From: CAZIVO01 sp964542765
GTDB lineage: Bacteria > Planctomycetota > UBA1135 > UBA2386
Direction of reading: 5' to 3'
DNA: 11,084 nucleotides
Assembly (NCBI GenBank): GCA_964542765.1
Contig: CAZIVO010000115.1
Coordinates: forward strand, 1-11,084
Under the pieces are notes generated by a model. It saw nothing but the letters and a program-made list of their open reading frames with translations, did not search any database and was not told the origin of the DNA. Position 1 is the first letter of the stretch. The number at the start of each line of letters is the position of its first letter. Shown piece after piece: positions 1 to 6,626 of the stretch. A program made the translations under genes and the position numbers.

Positions 1-1500
1 TCGCTTGGAGGCGAGCATGAACTCAGCATCGATTCCGGAAAGGCCGCCCTCACATCGTTCGGCAATGAGTTTTTCTTGCTCGACGATCTGCTCGAACTGG
101 TCGAGGAACCATGGGTCGATCCCTGTGTAGCCGTGGATCTCCTCGGTGGTCATGCCTGTCAGCAAGGCGGTGCGGACCCAGTTCGGTCGATCGGCCAAGG
201 GCGTTGCCAGATGTGCCCGGATCTTTTCTGGATTGATCTTCTCGGGGGGTTCGTGCGGTTGGCCAGGGATGTTGCCGAAGCCGTGCAATCCGATTTCGAG
301 TCCGCGCATGGCCTTTTGTAAGGCCTCCGTGAAGGTGCGCCCGATCGCCATCACTTCGCCAACCGATTTCATCTGGGTGGTGAGGGTTGGGTCAGCAGTG
401 GGGAACTTCTCGAAAGCCCAGCGTGGACACTTGACGACGCAGTAGTCGATGGTTGGCTCGAAACACGCAGGGGTTTCCTTGGTGATGTCGTTTTGGATTT
501 CGTCGAGCGTGTAACCCACCGCCAGCTTGGCGGCCATCTTGGCGATGGGGAAACCGGTGGCCTTCGATGCCAGGGCGGATGAGCGCGATACTCGTGGGTT
601 CATCTCGATGATGACCATGCGACCATCGCGTGGATTGATGGCGAACTGAACGTTGCTACCGCCGGTCTCTACGCCGATCTCCCGCATCACGGCAAGCGAT
701 GCATCGCGCATGATCTGGAATTCGCGGTCCGTCAAGGTCTGGGCTGGGGCAACGGTGATCGAATCACCCGTGTGGACACCCATCGGGTCGAGGTTCTCGA
801 TCGAGCAGATGATGACGGCGTTGTCGTTCTTGTCGCGCATCACCTCGAGTTCGTACTCTTTCCAGCCGATGATCGACTCTTCGACCAAGATCTCGCTATT
901 CAGGGAGAGTTCGAGTCCACGAGAGGCTATCTCCTTGAATTCGTCGAGGTTGTAGGCGATTCCGCCACCGGTGCCTCCCAGGGTGAAGCCCGGGCGGATG
1001 ACGCATGGAAGGCCGACGCGGTCCAGTGCTACGACAGCCTCGTCGAGACTGTATGCGAGCGCAGATGGCGGTAGGTCCAGGCCAATTTTTCGCATCGCAT
1101 CGCGGAACTCCTGTCGCCCTTCCGCCTTGGCAATGGCTTCGCGGCTGGCGCCGAGGATCTCGACATCAAATTTTGCGAGGATGCCCTGGTCGGCGAGTTG
1201 CATCGCGCAATTGAGGCCGGTCTGCCCTCCGAGCGTCGGCAGGATGGCGTCCGGCCGTTCCTTTTCGATGATCTCGGCCACGACCTGAGGAGTGATGGGC
1301 TCGATATAGGTCCGGTCCGCGATTTCCGGATCGGTCATGATCGTCGCCGGATTGGAGTTGATCAGGATGATCCTGAACCCATCTTCTCGCAGAGCTTTGC
1401 AGGCTTGCGTGCCGGAATAGTCGAACTCGCAGGCCTGACCGATGACGATCGGTCCGGAGCCCAATATGAGGATCGAGTCGAGATCTTGGCGGCGGGGCAT
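1..1500 (-). CDS. carB: Carbamoyl-phosphate synthase large subunit, N-terminal 500 residues (3' end outside window)
   Basis: CarB makes carbamoyl phosphate from bicarbonate, ATP and ammonia channelled from CarA, feeding arginine and pyrimidine synthesis in the cytosol. I translated 500 codons from the ATG at 1500 without a stop, and they align almost without gaps to my recollection of E. coli CarB. Visible blocks are LILGSGPIVIGQACEFDYSG (11-30), the ATP-grasp glycine loop GFTLGGTGGGIAYN (171-184), GWKEYE (212-217) and IEMNPRVSRSSALASKATG (298-316). R129, R169, E215, E299 and N301 sit at the same numbers as the E. coli nucleotide and metal ligands. Residues after about 400 begin the oligomerisation domain. 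The family is near 1070 residues, so the second ATP-grasp half and the allosteric domain lie to the left. The start matches the family N-terminus (MPRRQDLDSI), although no clear Shine-Dalgarno precedes it. Transcription is divergent from the next gene. Confidence 0.97.
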   Translation of the reverse strand, partial: MPRRQDLDSILILGSGPIVIGQACEFDYSGTQACKALREDGFRIILINSNPATIMTDPEIADRTYIEPITPQVVAEIIEKERPDAILPTLGGQTGLNCAMQLADQGILAKFDVEILGASREAIAKAEGRQEFRDAMRKIGLDLPPSALAYSLDEAVVALDRVGLPCVIRPGFTLGGTGGGIAYNLDEFKEIASRGLELSLNSEILVEESIIGWKEYELEVMRDKNDNAVIICSIENLDPMGVHTGDSITVAPAQTLTDREFQIMRDASLAVMREIGVETGGSNVQFAINPRDGRMVIIEMNPRVSRSSALASKATGFPIAKMAAKLAVGYTLDEIQNDITKETPACFEPTIDYCVVKCPRWAFEKFPTADPTLTTQMKSVGEVMAIGRTFTEALQKAMRGLEIGLHGFGNIPGQPHEPPEKINPEKIRAHLATPLADRPNWVRTALLTGMTTEEIHGYTGIDPWFLDQFEQIVEQEKLIAERCEGGLSGIDAEFMLASKR

Positions 1501-1610
1501 CGGGGGTTGTGGGCAGGCAATAAACCAAAAGCTGGGGGATGTGGCGAGCAGGAAAACAGGAAGTCGTCAGGGTACGTTCAGGCACAGCTGTCGCGAAAGT
1601 AGCGAGAGAC

Positions 1611-1654
1611 CCTCCGAGAGCCCAAAAAGAGGCCGGAGGAGGTGGTCGAACCTC
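1611..1654 (+). promoter_or_regulatory. Two competing hairpins over the ribosome-binding site of the 1655 gene
   Basis: CCTCCG at 1611-1616 is complementary to CGGAGG at 1634-1639. The stem can continue inward with GCC 1620-1622 against GGC 1631-1633 after a 3-nt bulge. A second, mutually exclusive stem is GAGGT 1639-1643 with ACCTC 1650-1654, ending directly before the ATG. Both stems occupy part of the Shine-Dalgarno sequence. The pairings are seen directly; a role in translation control is inference, and purine-rich Shine-Dalgarno sequences pair easily by chance. Confidence 0.3.
1635..1643 (+). promoter_or_regulatory. Strong Shine-Dalgarno sequence for the 1655 start
   Basis: GGAGGAGGT lies 11 nt before the ATG at 1655, somewhat far but strong. 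It decides the start: the open frame runs back to 1442, but that part overlaps carB antisense and has no family resemblance. Confidence 0.7.
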
Positions 1655-3088
1655 ATGTTTACACGGGACAATGTCGTCGTGGTCACAAGGAACATTCTAG
1701 TCGAGACTATGGGTCTGTGTGTGCTGGTCGGCTTTGCCGTGGAGGCAGGTGCGCAGGAGCCATTGCGTGCGACCGTCTCACGGGTGTGCGGCGATGGCGA
1801 GATAGAGCTTGAGGATGGGCAGCGGGTCCGGCTACAGGGTCTGTCCTTGCCCGCCGAAGCAGTGCGTCCAAAGGGTGCCCGGGCAGATCTCAGGGCCTTT
1901 CTGGAGGATCGACTCCTTGGCCGAGCCGTGTGGGTTTTCTCCAGGACGAAGACGGCGAGCGATGGCGACGGCCTGGTAGGAAGGGTCTCTCTTGCCGAGG
2001 ATGGGGCCTGCATCAACGAGCAGGTTCTTTGTCGTGGCTTGGCCGTCTTCACCGATTTCGGGCGGGATGAGCGGGGGTTGGATCGTTTACGCGCAGCCTC
2101 CCGGCAAGCCCGCCGAGACCGGCGGGGCTTGTTCAGCCGGACACCGCCCCGCGCCTTTGAGGAGCCACCATTTCTCAATGGTGCGGTCATCGGCCTCCAC
2201 TACAAGACCGAGCGTGCACGCTACACCCGCCAGATCGATGAGCTTGCCCAGGCGGGTTTCCGCCACGTGTCCTTCCTGTTCCCTGTTTTTGTGCAGAATG
2301 TCGAGGCTCACAAGATTCAGCGCAGTGATCCGAGGACGGTGAGTGATCGGCGCCTCATCGAGACGATCCGGCACGCGAAGTCAAAGGGGCTGTCGGTCAT
2401 GTTGCTGCCGATTGTTCTCTTGCATGAATTTGACGAGGTCGAGTGGCGTGGCACCTTGCGGCCCAAAAAGAGGGATCTGTTCTGGTCGGAGTACGAGCTG
2501 TTCCTCGCTCACTACCTCGATATTGCCGAGGCGACCGGCGTGGAGATCTTTTCCGTCGGCAGCGAGTTCAGTTCGCTCGAATCGGATACTGCTGCCTGGA
2601 CTCGCGTCATTGTCAATGCCCGCGGACGCTTCTCGGGATTGCTCACCTATTCGGTCAATTGGGATCATGCGCACGAGCCACGTTTCTTCGGACTCCTCGA
2701 TATCGTTGGCGTGACCGGCTACTTCTCCTTGACAGCAGAACGAAATCCTTCCCGTGCACAGATCGAGGCGGCGTGGCGTGCGCGAGGTAAGGAACTCGAG
2801 GCTCTGGTGGGTTCGTTGGGTAAACCCGTGATCTTCACGGAGGTGGGTTATGCCAGCCAGGACGGGATCAACAGGGACCCGTGGAACTACCACATGAATC
2901 CCGATCGGATCGATCTCGATGAGCAGGCTGATTGTTTCGCCGCCTTCCTGGCGGTTTCGTCAGAATTCACCTTCTTGGAGGGAGCTTATCTTTACGACTA
3001 CTTCGGAGAGGGAGGTGAGCAGGATCCTTCCTATAGCCCACGGGGCAAGCCGGCATGGAAATACTGGCGTCTCTGGGCGGGGCGATGA
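1655..3088 (+). CDS. Exported fusion protein: degenerate SNase-like domain plus GH113-like TIM barrel
   Basis: The protein has 477 residues. A hydrophobic stretch (about 14-31) ending AGA-QEP suggests a signal peptide cleaved near residue 33. Residues 37-162 have the shape of a staphylococcal-nuclease-like domain: a DG-rich first strand, VRLQGLSLPAEAV (58-70), DLRAFLEDRLLGR (78-90), GLVGRVSLAEDG (106-117), and a final INEQVLCRGLAVF helix/strand. R59 and R110 match the nuclease arginines, but the expected VRLxGIDxPE reads with S64 for Asp and A67 for Glu, so nuclease activity is doubtful. Residues 175-475 look like a glycoside hydrolase of the GH113 / GTA TIM-barrel type, with probable acid/base E304 (SVGSEFSS) and nucleophile E396 (VIFTEVGYAS). 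The family link is from memory of motifs. The substrate is unknown; GH113 members include beta-mannanases. The gene stands alone, divergent from carB and convergent with the next gene. Confidence 0.8.
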   Translation: MFTRDNVVVVTRNILVETMGLCVLVGFAVEAGAQEPLRATVSRVCGDGEIELEDGQRVRLQGLSLPAEAVRPKGARADLRAFLEDRLLGRAVWVFSRTKTASDGDGLVGRVSLAEDGACINEQVLCRGLAVFTDFGRDERGLDRLRAASRQARRDRRGLFSRTPPRAFEEPPFLNGAVIGLHYKTERARYTRQIDELAQAGFRHVSFLFPVFVQNVEAHKIQRSDPRTVSDRRLIETIRHAKSKGLSVMLLPIVLLHEFDEVEWRGTLRPKKRDLFWSEYELFLAHYLDIAEATGVEIFSVGSEFSSLESDTAAWTRVIVNARGRFSGLLTYSVNWDHAHEPRFFGLLDIVGVTGYFSLTAERNPSRAQIEAAWRARGKELEALVGSLGKPVIFTEVGYASQDGINRDPWNYHMNPDRIDLDEQADCFAAFLAVSSEFTFLEGAYLYDYFGEGGEQDPSYSPRGKPAWKYWRLWAGR

Positions 3089-3126
3089 CCGGCCTTCTCT
3101 GCCGCGTCACAGTTGCTGGCGAAGTG

Positions 3127-4014
3127 TTACCAGATGTCGGCCTTCGCGAGAGCTTGTGCGGCTTTCAGCTCACTGCCCTTGGGGCGGCACTCGACGCCGA
3201 CAAAGCCGCTGTAGCCGAGCTGTGAAACCTGCTTGAGGACGCGGGGGTAGTAGATTTCACCGGTGCCGGGTTCGTTGCGTCCCGGGTGATCTGCAATCTG
3301 GACGTAGCCGATCTGCGAGCGGCCCTCACGAAGGTGTCCGCAAAGGTCGCCCTCGCTGATCTGCATGTGGTAGAGATCCCAGTTGATCTTGACGTGTGTT
3401 GATCCTACTTCGCGACAGATGCGGATGGCATCCGTGCTCCCGTACAGGCAATGGCCCTTGTGATCGACGCGGATGTTCATCGGCTCGAGGATCAGGGTAA
3501 CGTCGTTCTTTTCCGCAATCGGAGCCGCCAGTTTGAGGCCGGCGATGATGTTGTCATGCATTTCGGGTTGCGTCATATCTCGGACGTCATTGCCGCCGAC
3601 GACTGTCATCAGCTTGCAGTTCAACTTCTTCGCGACTTCGCACCCGGCCTCGATATCTTCGACGAACCGGGTGTGGTTTTTGGTTTCGTTCAGACCTGGG
3701 CGGAATCCCCAGGCGGTGAATTGAGCGATGGAGATTCCCAGTTCTTGGGTCAGATCGGAGATGGCGCCGAGATCTTTCTTTTTCCATGGCCAGAACTCGA
3801 TGGCCGGGAAGCCAAGCTTTGCAGCTTCGCGGATCCGATCCAGGAAGGGGATCTTCCGCCACCACATCTCGATGTTGACGGCAAACTTGGTTTTAGGAGT
3901 TTGACCCGGCTTGGCCTGTCCAGGGTCCTGGACATCTTGTTGTTGACCCAGAAACAAGGGTGCTGCCAGGGCGGGTGATGAGGCGAGGATGGTCCGGCGA
4001 GTGATTTGTCCCAT
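3127..4014 (-). CDS. Tat-exported hydroxypyruvate isomerase-like TIM-barrel protein
   Basis: The protein has 295 residues and belongs to the xylose-isomerase-like / AP-endonuclease-2 TIM-barrel superfamily, closest by eye to hydroxypyruvate isomerase (Hyi). It begins MGQITRRTILAS followed by a hydrophobic, alanine-rich stretch to about residue 23, which fits a twin-arginine signal. The barrel runs from about 43 to 295. Likely metal-site residues are E177 (LILEPMN), D213 (INWDLYHMQ), Q239 or H243 (VQIADHPGRNEPGTGEI) and E275 (VGVECRP); the HPGRNEPGTGE segment is characteristic of Hyi-like proteins. The substrate cannot be told from sequence: an isomerase or epimerase of a small sugar or keto acid is likely, and true Hyi activity is uncertain for an exported member. 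The 3' end is 38 bp from the convergent glycosidase-like gene, and aroB ends 84 bp upstream on the same strand. No strong Shine-Dalgarno is visible. Confidence 0.88.
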   Translation of the reverse strand: MGQITRRTILASSPALAAPLFLGQQQDVQDPGQAKPGQTPKTKFAVNIEMWWRKIPFLDRIREAAKLGFPAIEFWPWKKKDLGAISDLTQELGISIAQFTAWGFRPGLNETKNHTRFVEDIEAGCEVAKKLNCKLMTVVGGNDVRDMTQPEMHDNIIAGLKLAAPIAEKNDVTLILEPMNIRVDHKGHCLYGSTDAIRICREVGSTHVKINWDLYHMQISEGDLCGHLREGRSQIGYVQIADHPGRNEPGTGEIYYPRVLKQVSQLGYSGFVGVECRPKGSELKAAQALAKADIW

Positions 4015-4029
4015 GCCGGGATTGTAGGG

Positions 4030-4085
4030 CCAAGGGGCTTGGATCGAACAGGCCGCTCTGTGAGCCTCGCGGTTCCGCTGCGAGG
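4030..4085 (-). other. Two short inverted repeats between aroB and the isomerase-like gene
   Basis: CCAAG-GGG-CTTGG lies at 4030-4042, and CCTCGC (4065-4070) pairs with GCGAGG (4080-4085) around a 9-nt loop. Both sit in the 84-bp spacer downstream of aroB. Neither is followed by a T-run on the transcribed strand, so they are not canonical intrinsic terminators. They may be operator-like, may stabilise the aroB 3' end, or may be chance in GC-rich DNA. Confidence 0.25.
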
Positions 4086-4098
4086 AGGCTGAGGGAGA

Positions 4099-5133
4099 TC
4101 AGCAGGTGGCAGCCTCGAGATCGGCGAATGAGAGGAGTTCGGTCTTGCTTGACCCGAGTCCTGTCGGCAGCACGAAGTGCAGGCCTGCCTGTGCGGCTTT
4201 CTTGTCCCGCTCGATGAAGGGGCCGAGGCGAGAGTAGTCGGGGATCGGGTAGGCCTCGAATCCATAGGAGGAAAGCAGTGCGTGACAGCGTTCGGCAGCC
4301 TCGTCCGTGATTGCCCCGCGCTGCTGGGCCAGGTCGATGGCGAAGTGCGTTCCCCGGGCAACTGCCTTGCCGTGCACGAGCCGGTAGCCGGAGTCAGCTT
4401 CCAGGGCGTGGCCGATGGTATGGCCCAGGTTGAGGAGTTGGCGTTTTCCGAGCTGTTCTTGTGGGTCACTCTCGACGATGTCGATCTTCGCGCGCAGGGC
4501 GAGGCGGACGACTTCGGTGAGGGTGTCGAGATCGCGATCTCGCACGGCATCCGGCTTTTGATCGAGGAGATCGAAGAGTTCGGGAGAGAGACCGATGGCC
4601 ATCTTCAACGCTTCTCCGAGACCCGAGTCGAATTCTTCCGGGCTGAGGGTTTCGACAAAGCCTGTGTGGATGAACACCTCCTGCGCAGGCCAGAAAGTCC
4701 CTGCGAGGTTCTTGCCCTCCGGGAGATTGATCGCGGTTTTTCCGCCAACGCTGCTATCGAGCATGGCGAGGAGGGTTGTAGGGATTTGAGTCAGCTGGAT
4801 TCCGCGTAGGTAGAGCGAGGCAGCCAGTCCACCGAGATCTCCGATACTGCCGCCGCCAAGTGCGATGAGATGCGAATCTCGTCGTAGACCGCGCCGAGCC
4901 ATCTCGCACAGAACATCGTGAAGGGAGGCCATGGTCTTGGCTGTTTCGCCACCTTCGACGCAAAAGGATCGGTCGTGGCAGAGGGTGGCGTGAAGTTTGG
5001 CGAGTCTCTCATCAGTCAGAACGAACACTCCATCGGCGCTGGTCGCCGCGGAGATTTCTTCGAGTTCAGTTCCGAGATGTACGGTTGTTGCCGGGCACCC
5101 TTGGGGTGCGCATGTGAGCGAGGCTCGGGTCAC
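4099..5133 (-). CDS. aroB: 3-dehydroquinate synthase
   Basis: AroB converts DAHP to 3-dehydroquinate, the second step of the shikimate pathway, in the cytosol with NAD+ and a divalent metal. The protein has 344 residues, near the usual 350-370. Visible signatures are the NAD-binding ALGGGSIGDLGGLAASLYLR (91-110), PTTLLAMLDSSVGGKTAIN (118-136), GKNLAGTFWPA (140-150) and LNLGHTIGHALE (234-245). Probable metal ligands are E174 (GLGEALK), H238 and H254 (VHGKAVA). The start is GTG at 5133, forming a GTGA overlap with the stop of the preceding gene (5130-5132). With a poor Shine-Dalgarno of its own, translation is probably coupled to that gene. No aroK or other aro gene is adjacent. Confidence 0.96.
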   Translation of the reverse strand: MTRASLTCAPQGCPATTVHLGTELEEISAATSADGVFVLTDERLAKLHATLCHDRSFCVEGGETAKTMASLHDVLCEMARRGLRRDSHLIALGGGSIGDLGGLAASLYLRGIQLTQIPTTLLAMLDSSVGGKTAINLPEGKNLAGTFWPAQEVFIHTGFVETLSPEEFDSGLGEALKMAIGLSPELFDLLDQKPDAVRDRDLDTLTEVVRLALRAKIDIVESDPQEQLGKRQLLNLGHTIGHALEADSGYRLVHGKAVARGTHFAIDLAQQRGAITDEAAERCHALLSSYGFEAYPIPDYSRLGPFIERDKKAAQAGLHFVLPTGLGSSKTELLSFADLEAATC

Positions 5134-6542
5134 GGTTTTACGGTGGTTGTTTCGGAGGTGCGTGATCGGCGTTTCCGCCGCCGCTCGACGAGTTCGCTTT
5201 CGAAGGCCAGAGATCGCTTGCGGTCGCGCAGGGAGGACACCAAGAATACGATGATGACAATGATGATCAGCGATGAGAAGGCGATCGTGATCTGGTTGGT
5301 GAGGATATCTTTGGGCAGGTCATACTTGGTGATCGCCGAGGCCACGAATATGGGCGCGTAGTAGTCCTTACGGCGCTGGAACTGCAGCCCTTCCGGGTCC
5401 AGACCCGTGTAGAGGTATCGCTTGAAGAAATAAGCGTGGATCTCGACCGCCTGCCCTCGTAACCAGCCCTCTCCAACGGGTTCGGGTACCCATACAGGGA
5501 TCGTGCGGCCACCGAGATCGCGACACTGGATCCACGCCTCGGACCAGTGCTCGATGTGCAGGGGATTGTTTTTCGCCGGCATGGTGCGCCACATCTGCAG
5601 CGTTCCGAGCAGGCGGAACGGCGTGCCTTTAGGCGTGCGTCCGGATTCGCATTCGCGCCACTGATCTCGCGTGACAAATGCGGGGATTGCTTCGCGGAGA
5701 TCGGTGGTGAAGGGCTTGGCCTGGCTCCTTGCGTAGCTCGTGAGGTGCCAGAGTGGAACATCTTGCGACTCGTCGAGTGTCAGTCGCATGTCCTGCTCGT
5801 CCTGGAGTTCTCCATTTTCGAGTATTCCGTCCTCGACACGAGCGAGAACGGAAGGGTCCAGGGCTTCGACGGCATCCCAGTCCGCGTGTGAGCGCATCAC
5901 TTCAGGCCCCACCAGAACGGGAGCCAGATCCAGCTTGGTCGGGAGATTGGTGTCGCGGAGCTTCAAGAAGAAGCCCTCGACTCTTACCCAGTCACCGATC
6001 TTCAGCCCTTCATCGGGTGGCAGGGAGATGTAGAAGAGGACGAAGTTGCCGTCCTCGGTCTTCATGCGTCCTTCGCGGATCTCGTAGTTTCGGACAGGGT
6101 GACCGGGCTTGCTCTTGGAGAGGTAGTCCAGCTCTCCTTTGTACCAGAGGTAGCGCCCCCTGTACTTGCCGGGCGAGCCACGAAGTTGAGCGATCGGCAC
6201 GGGCTCTGCCGGAAGTCCGAGCTTTTCGGAAATGGTAGGAGTGACCCGAAGCGATTTCTCCAAGAGGTGTTCGAGAGCTTCCTGCTCGATGGTCAGGCGG
6301 TTGGTCCGGGTCTCGTCATGGATACGGGCGAGAATGGCAGGGTCGAGTTCGGGCGGGGGCGTGTCGTCCTTCAGGATGGGTGCCGGGTCCCGCTCCTGAG
6401 TTGCTGTGGGCGGGTTGTAGAAGAAGGCCAGAAAGACGGTGAGCCCGAGAAGGGTGCCCATGAGGCCGATCCGCAACCCACCACCAACCGAAGTGGGAAG
6501 ACGTCGACGAGGATTTGCGGTCGGGAGATCGTGCCCGGTCAT
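5130..6542 (-). CDS. Two-TM protein of unknown function with duplicated periplasmic domain
   Basis: I do not recognise a named family in this 470-residue protein. A basic N-terminus (PRRR 11-14) precedes a first membrane segment at about 24-42. A second, strongly hydrophobic segment at about 417-437 (ITIAFSSLIIIVIIVFLVSS) is followed by a very basic tail (RDRKR, ERRRKRR). The roughly 375 residues between are therefore probably periplasmic, with both ends in the cytosol. They form two related units (about 66-215 and 228-405), each starting LDPxxLAR and ending in a beta-rich part with W/Y-rich strands (GDWVRVEGFFLKL; GQAVEIHAYFFKR). The beta-rich part could be OB-like, which is a guess. The gene is 84 bp after the DUF2911-like gene and overlaps aroB by 4 bp. 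Pro/Glu/Asp-rich residues 49-66 look like a flexible linker. The Shine-Dalgarno before ATG 6542 is weak. Confidence 0.85.
   Translation of the reverse strand: MTGHDLPTANPRRRLPTSVGGGLRIGLMGTLLGLTVFLAFFYNPPTATQERDPAPILKDDTPPPELDPAILARIHDETRTNRLTIEQEALEHLLEKSLRVTPTISEKLGLPAEPVPIAQLRGSPGKYRGRYLWYKGELDYLSKSKPGHPVRNYEIREGRMKTEDGNFVLFYISLPPDEGLKIGDWVRVEGFFLKLRDTNLPTKLDLAPVLVGPEVMRSHADWDAVEALDPSVLARVEDGILENGELQDEQDMRLTLDESQDVPLWHLTSYARSQAKPFTTDLREAIPAFVTRDQWRECESGRTPKGTPFRLLGTLQMWRTMPAKNNPLHIEHWSEAWIQCRDLGGRTIPVWVPEPVGEGWLRGQAVEIHAYFFKRYLYTGLDPEGLQFQRRKDYYAPIFVASAITKYDLPKDILTNQITIAFSSLIIIVIIVFLVSSLRDRKRSLAFESELVERRRKRRSRTSETTTVKP
5328..5861 (-). repeat. Second copy of the internal protein repeat (residues about 228-405)
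   Basis: It starts LDPSVLARVEDG and contains NPLHIEHWSEAW, GRTIPVWVPEPVGEGW, GQAVEIHAYFFKRY and DYYAPIFVASAI. These parallel, in order, the blocks of the first copy (HPVRNYEIREGR, NFVLFYISLPPDEGL, GDWVRVEGFFLKL, LDLAPVLVG). The similarity is at protein level only and was judged by eye. Confidence 0.6.
5898..6347 (-). repeat. First copy of the internal protein repeat (residues about 66-215)
   Basis: It starts LDPAILARIHDE and ends LDLAPVLVGPE. It has the same order as the downstream copy: LDPxxLAR helix, linker, beta-rich region with aromatic strands, and a closing APxxV segment. The copies are diverged, so the duplication is old. Confidence 0.6.
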
Positions 6543-6562
6543 TTCATCTGAGCATAACGGAA

Positions 6563-6594
6563 GAACCGCGCCCCGGTTCGCAAGGACCTTGCGA
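6563..6594 (-). other. Adjacent inverted repeats between the DUF2911-like gene and the two-TM protein gene
   Basis: GAACCG (6563-6568) pairs with CGGTTC (6574-6579) around 5 nt. TCGCAAGG (6578-6585), A, CCTTGCGA (6587-6594) is a 17-bp near-perfect palindrome. The two share bases 6578-6579. On the minus-strand transcript they would lie about 20-50 nt before the start of the two-TM protein. No T-run follows. They could be a leader structure, an mRNA processing site or an operator; the sequence alone does not decide. Confidence 0.4.
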
Positions 6595-6626
6595 CCTTTC
6601 TGCTGTTGAAGTCTTGCAAGTCCCGT

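Noticed and set aside
1166..1585. Minus-strand open frame overlapping the carB start
   Set aside because: It is in a different frame from carB, whose translation matches the family residue for residue. The alternative frame is Arg/Pro-rich noise.
1442..1654. Upstream extension of the glycosidase-like gene to an ATG at 1442
   Set aside because: It overlaps the carB start antisense, reads as low-complexity basic sequence, and a strong Shine-Dalgarno plus signal peptide support ATG 1655.
3089..3126. Bidirectional terminator between the convergent genes
   Set aside because: The 38-bp spacer shows no convincing stem-loop with flanking T/A runs.
3451..3978. Plus-strand open frame opposite the isomerase-like gene
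   Set aside because: It is a shadow of a conserved TIM-barrel gene and has no supporting start signal or motif.
4065..4085. Intrinsic terminator after aroB
   Set aside because: A 6-bp GC stem exists but has a 9-nt loop and no T-run, so it is listed only as an inverted repeat.
4177..4809. Long plus-strand open frame opposite aroB (210 codons)
   Set aside because: It is a mirror frame of a well-supported aroB in GC-rich DNA and shows no recognisable domain.
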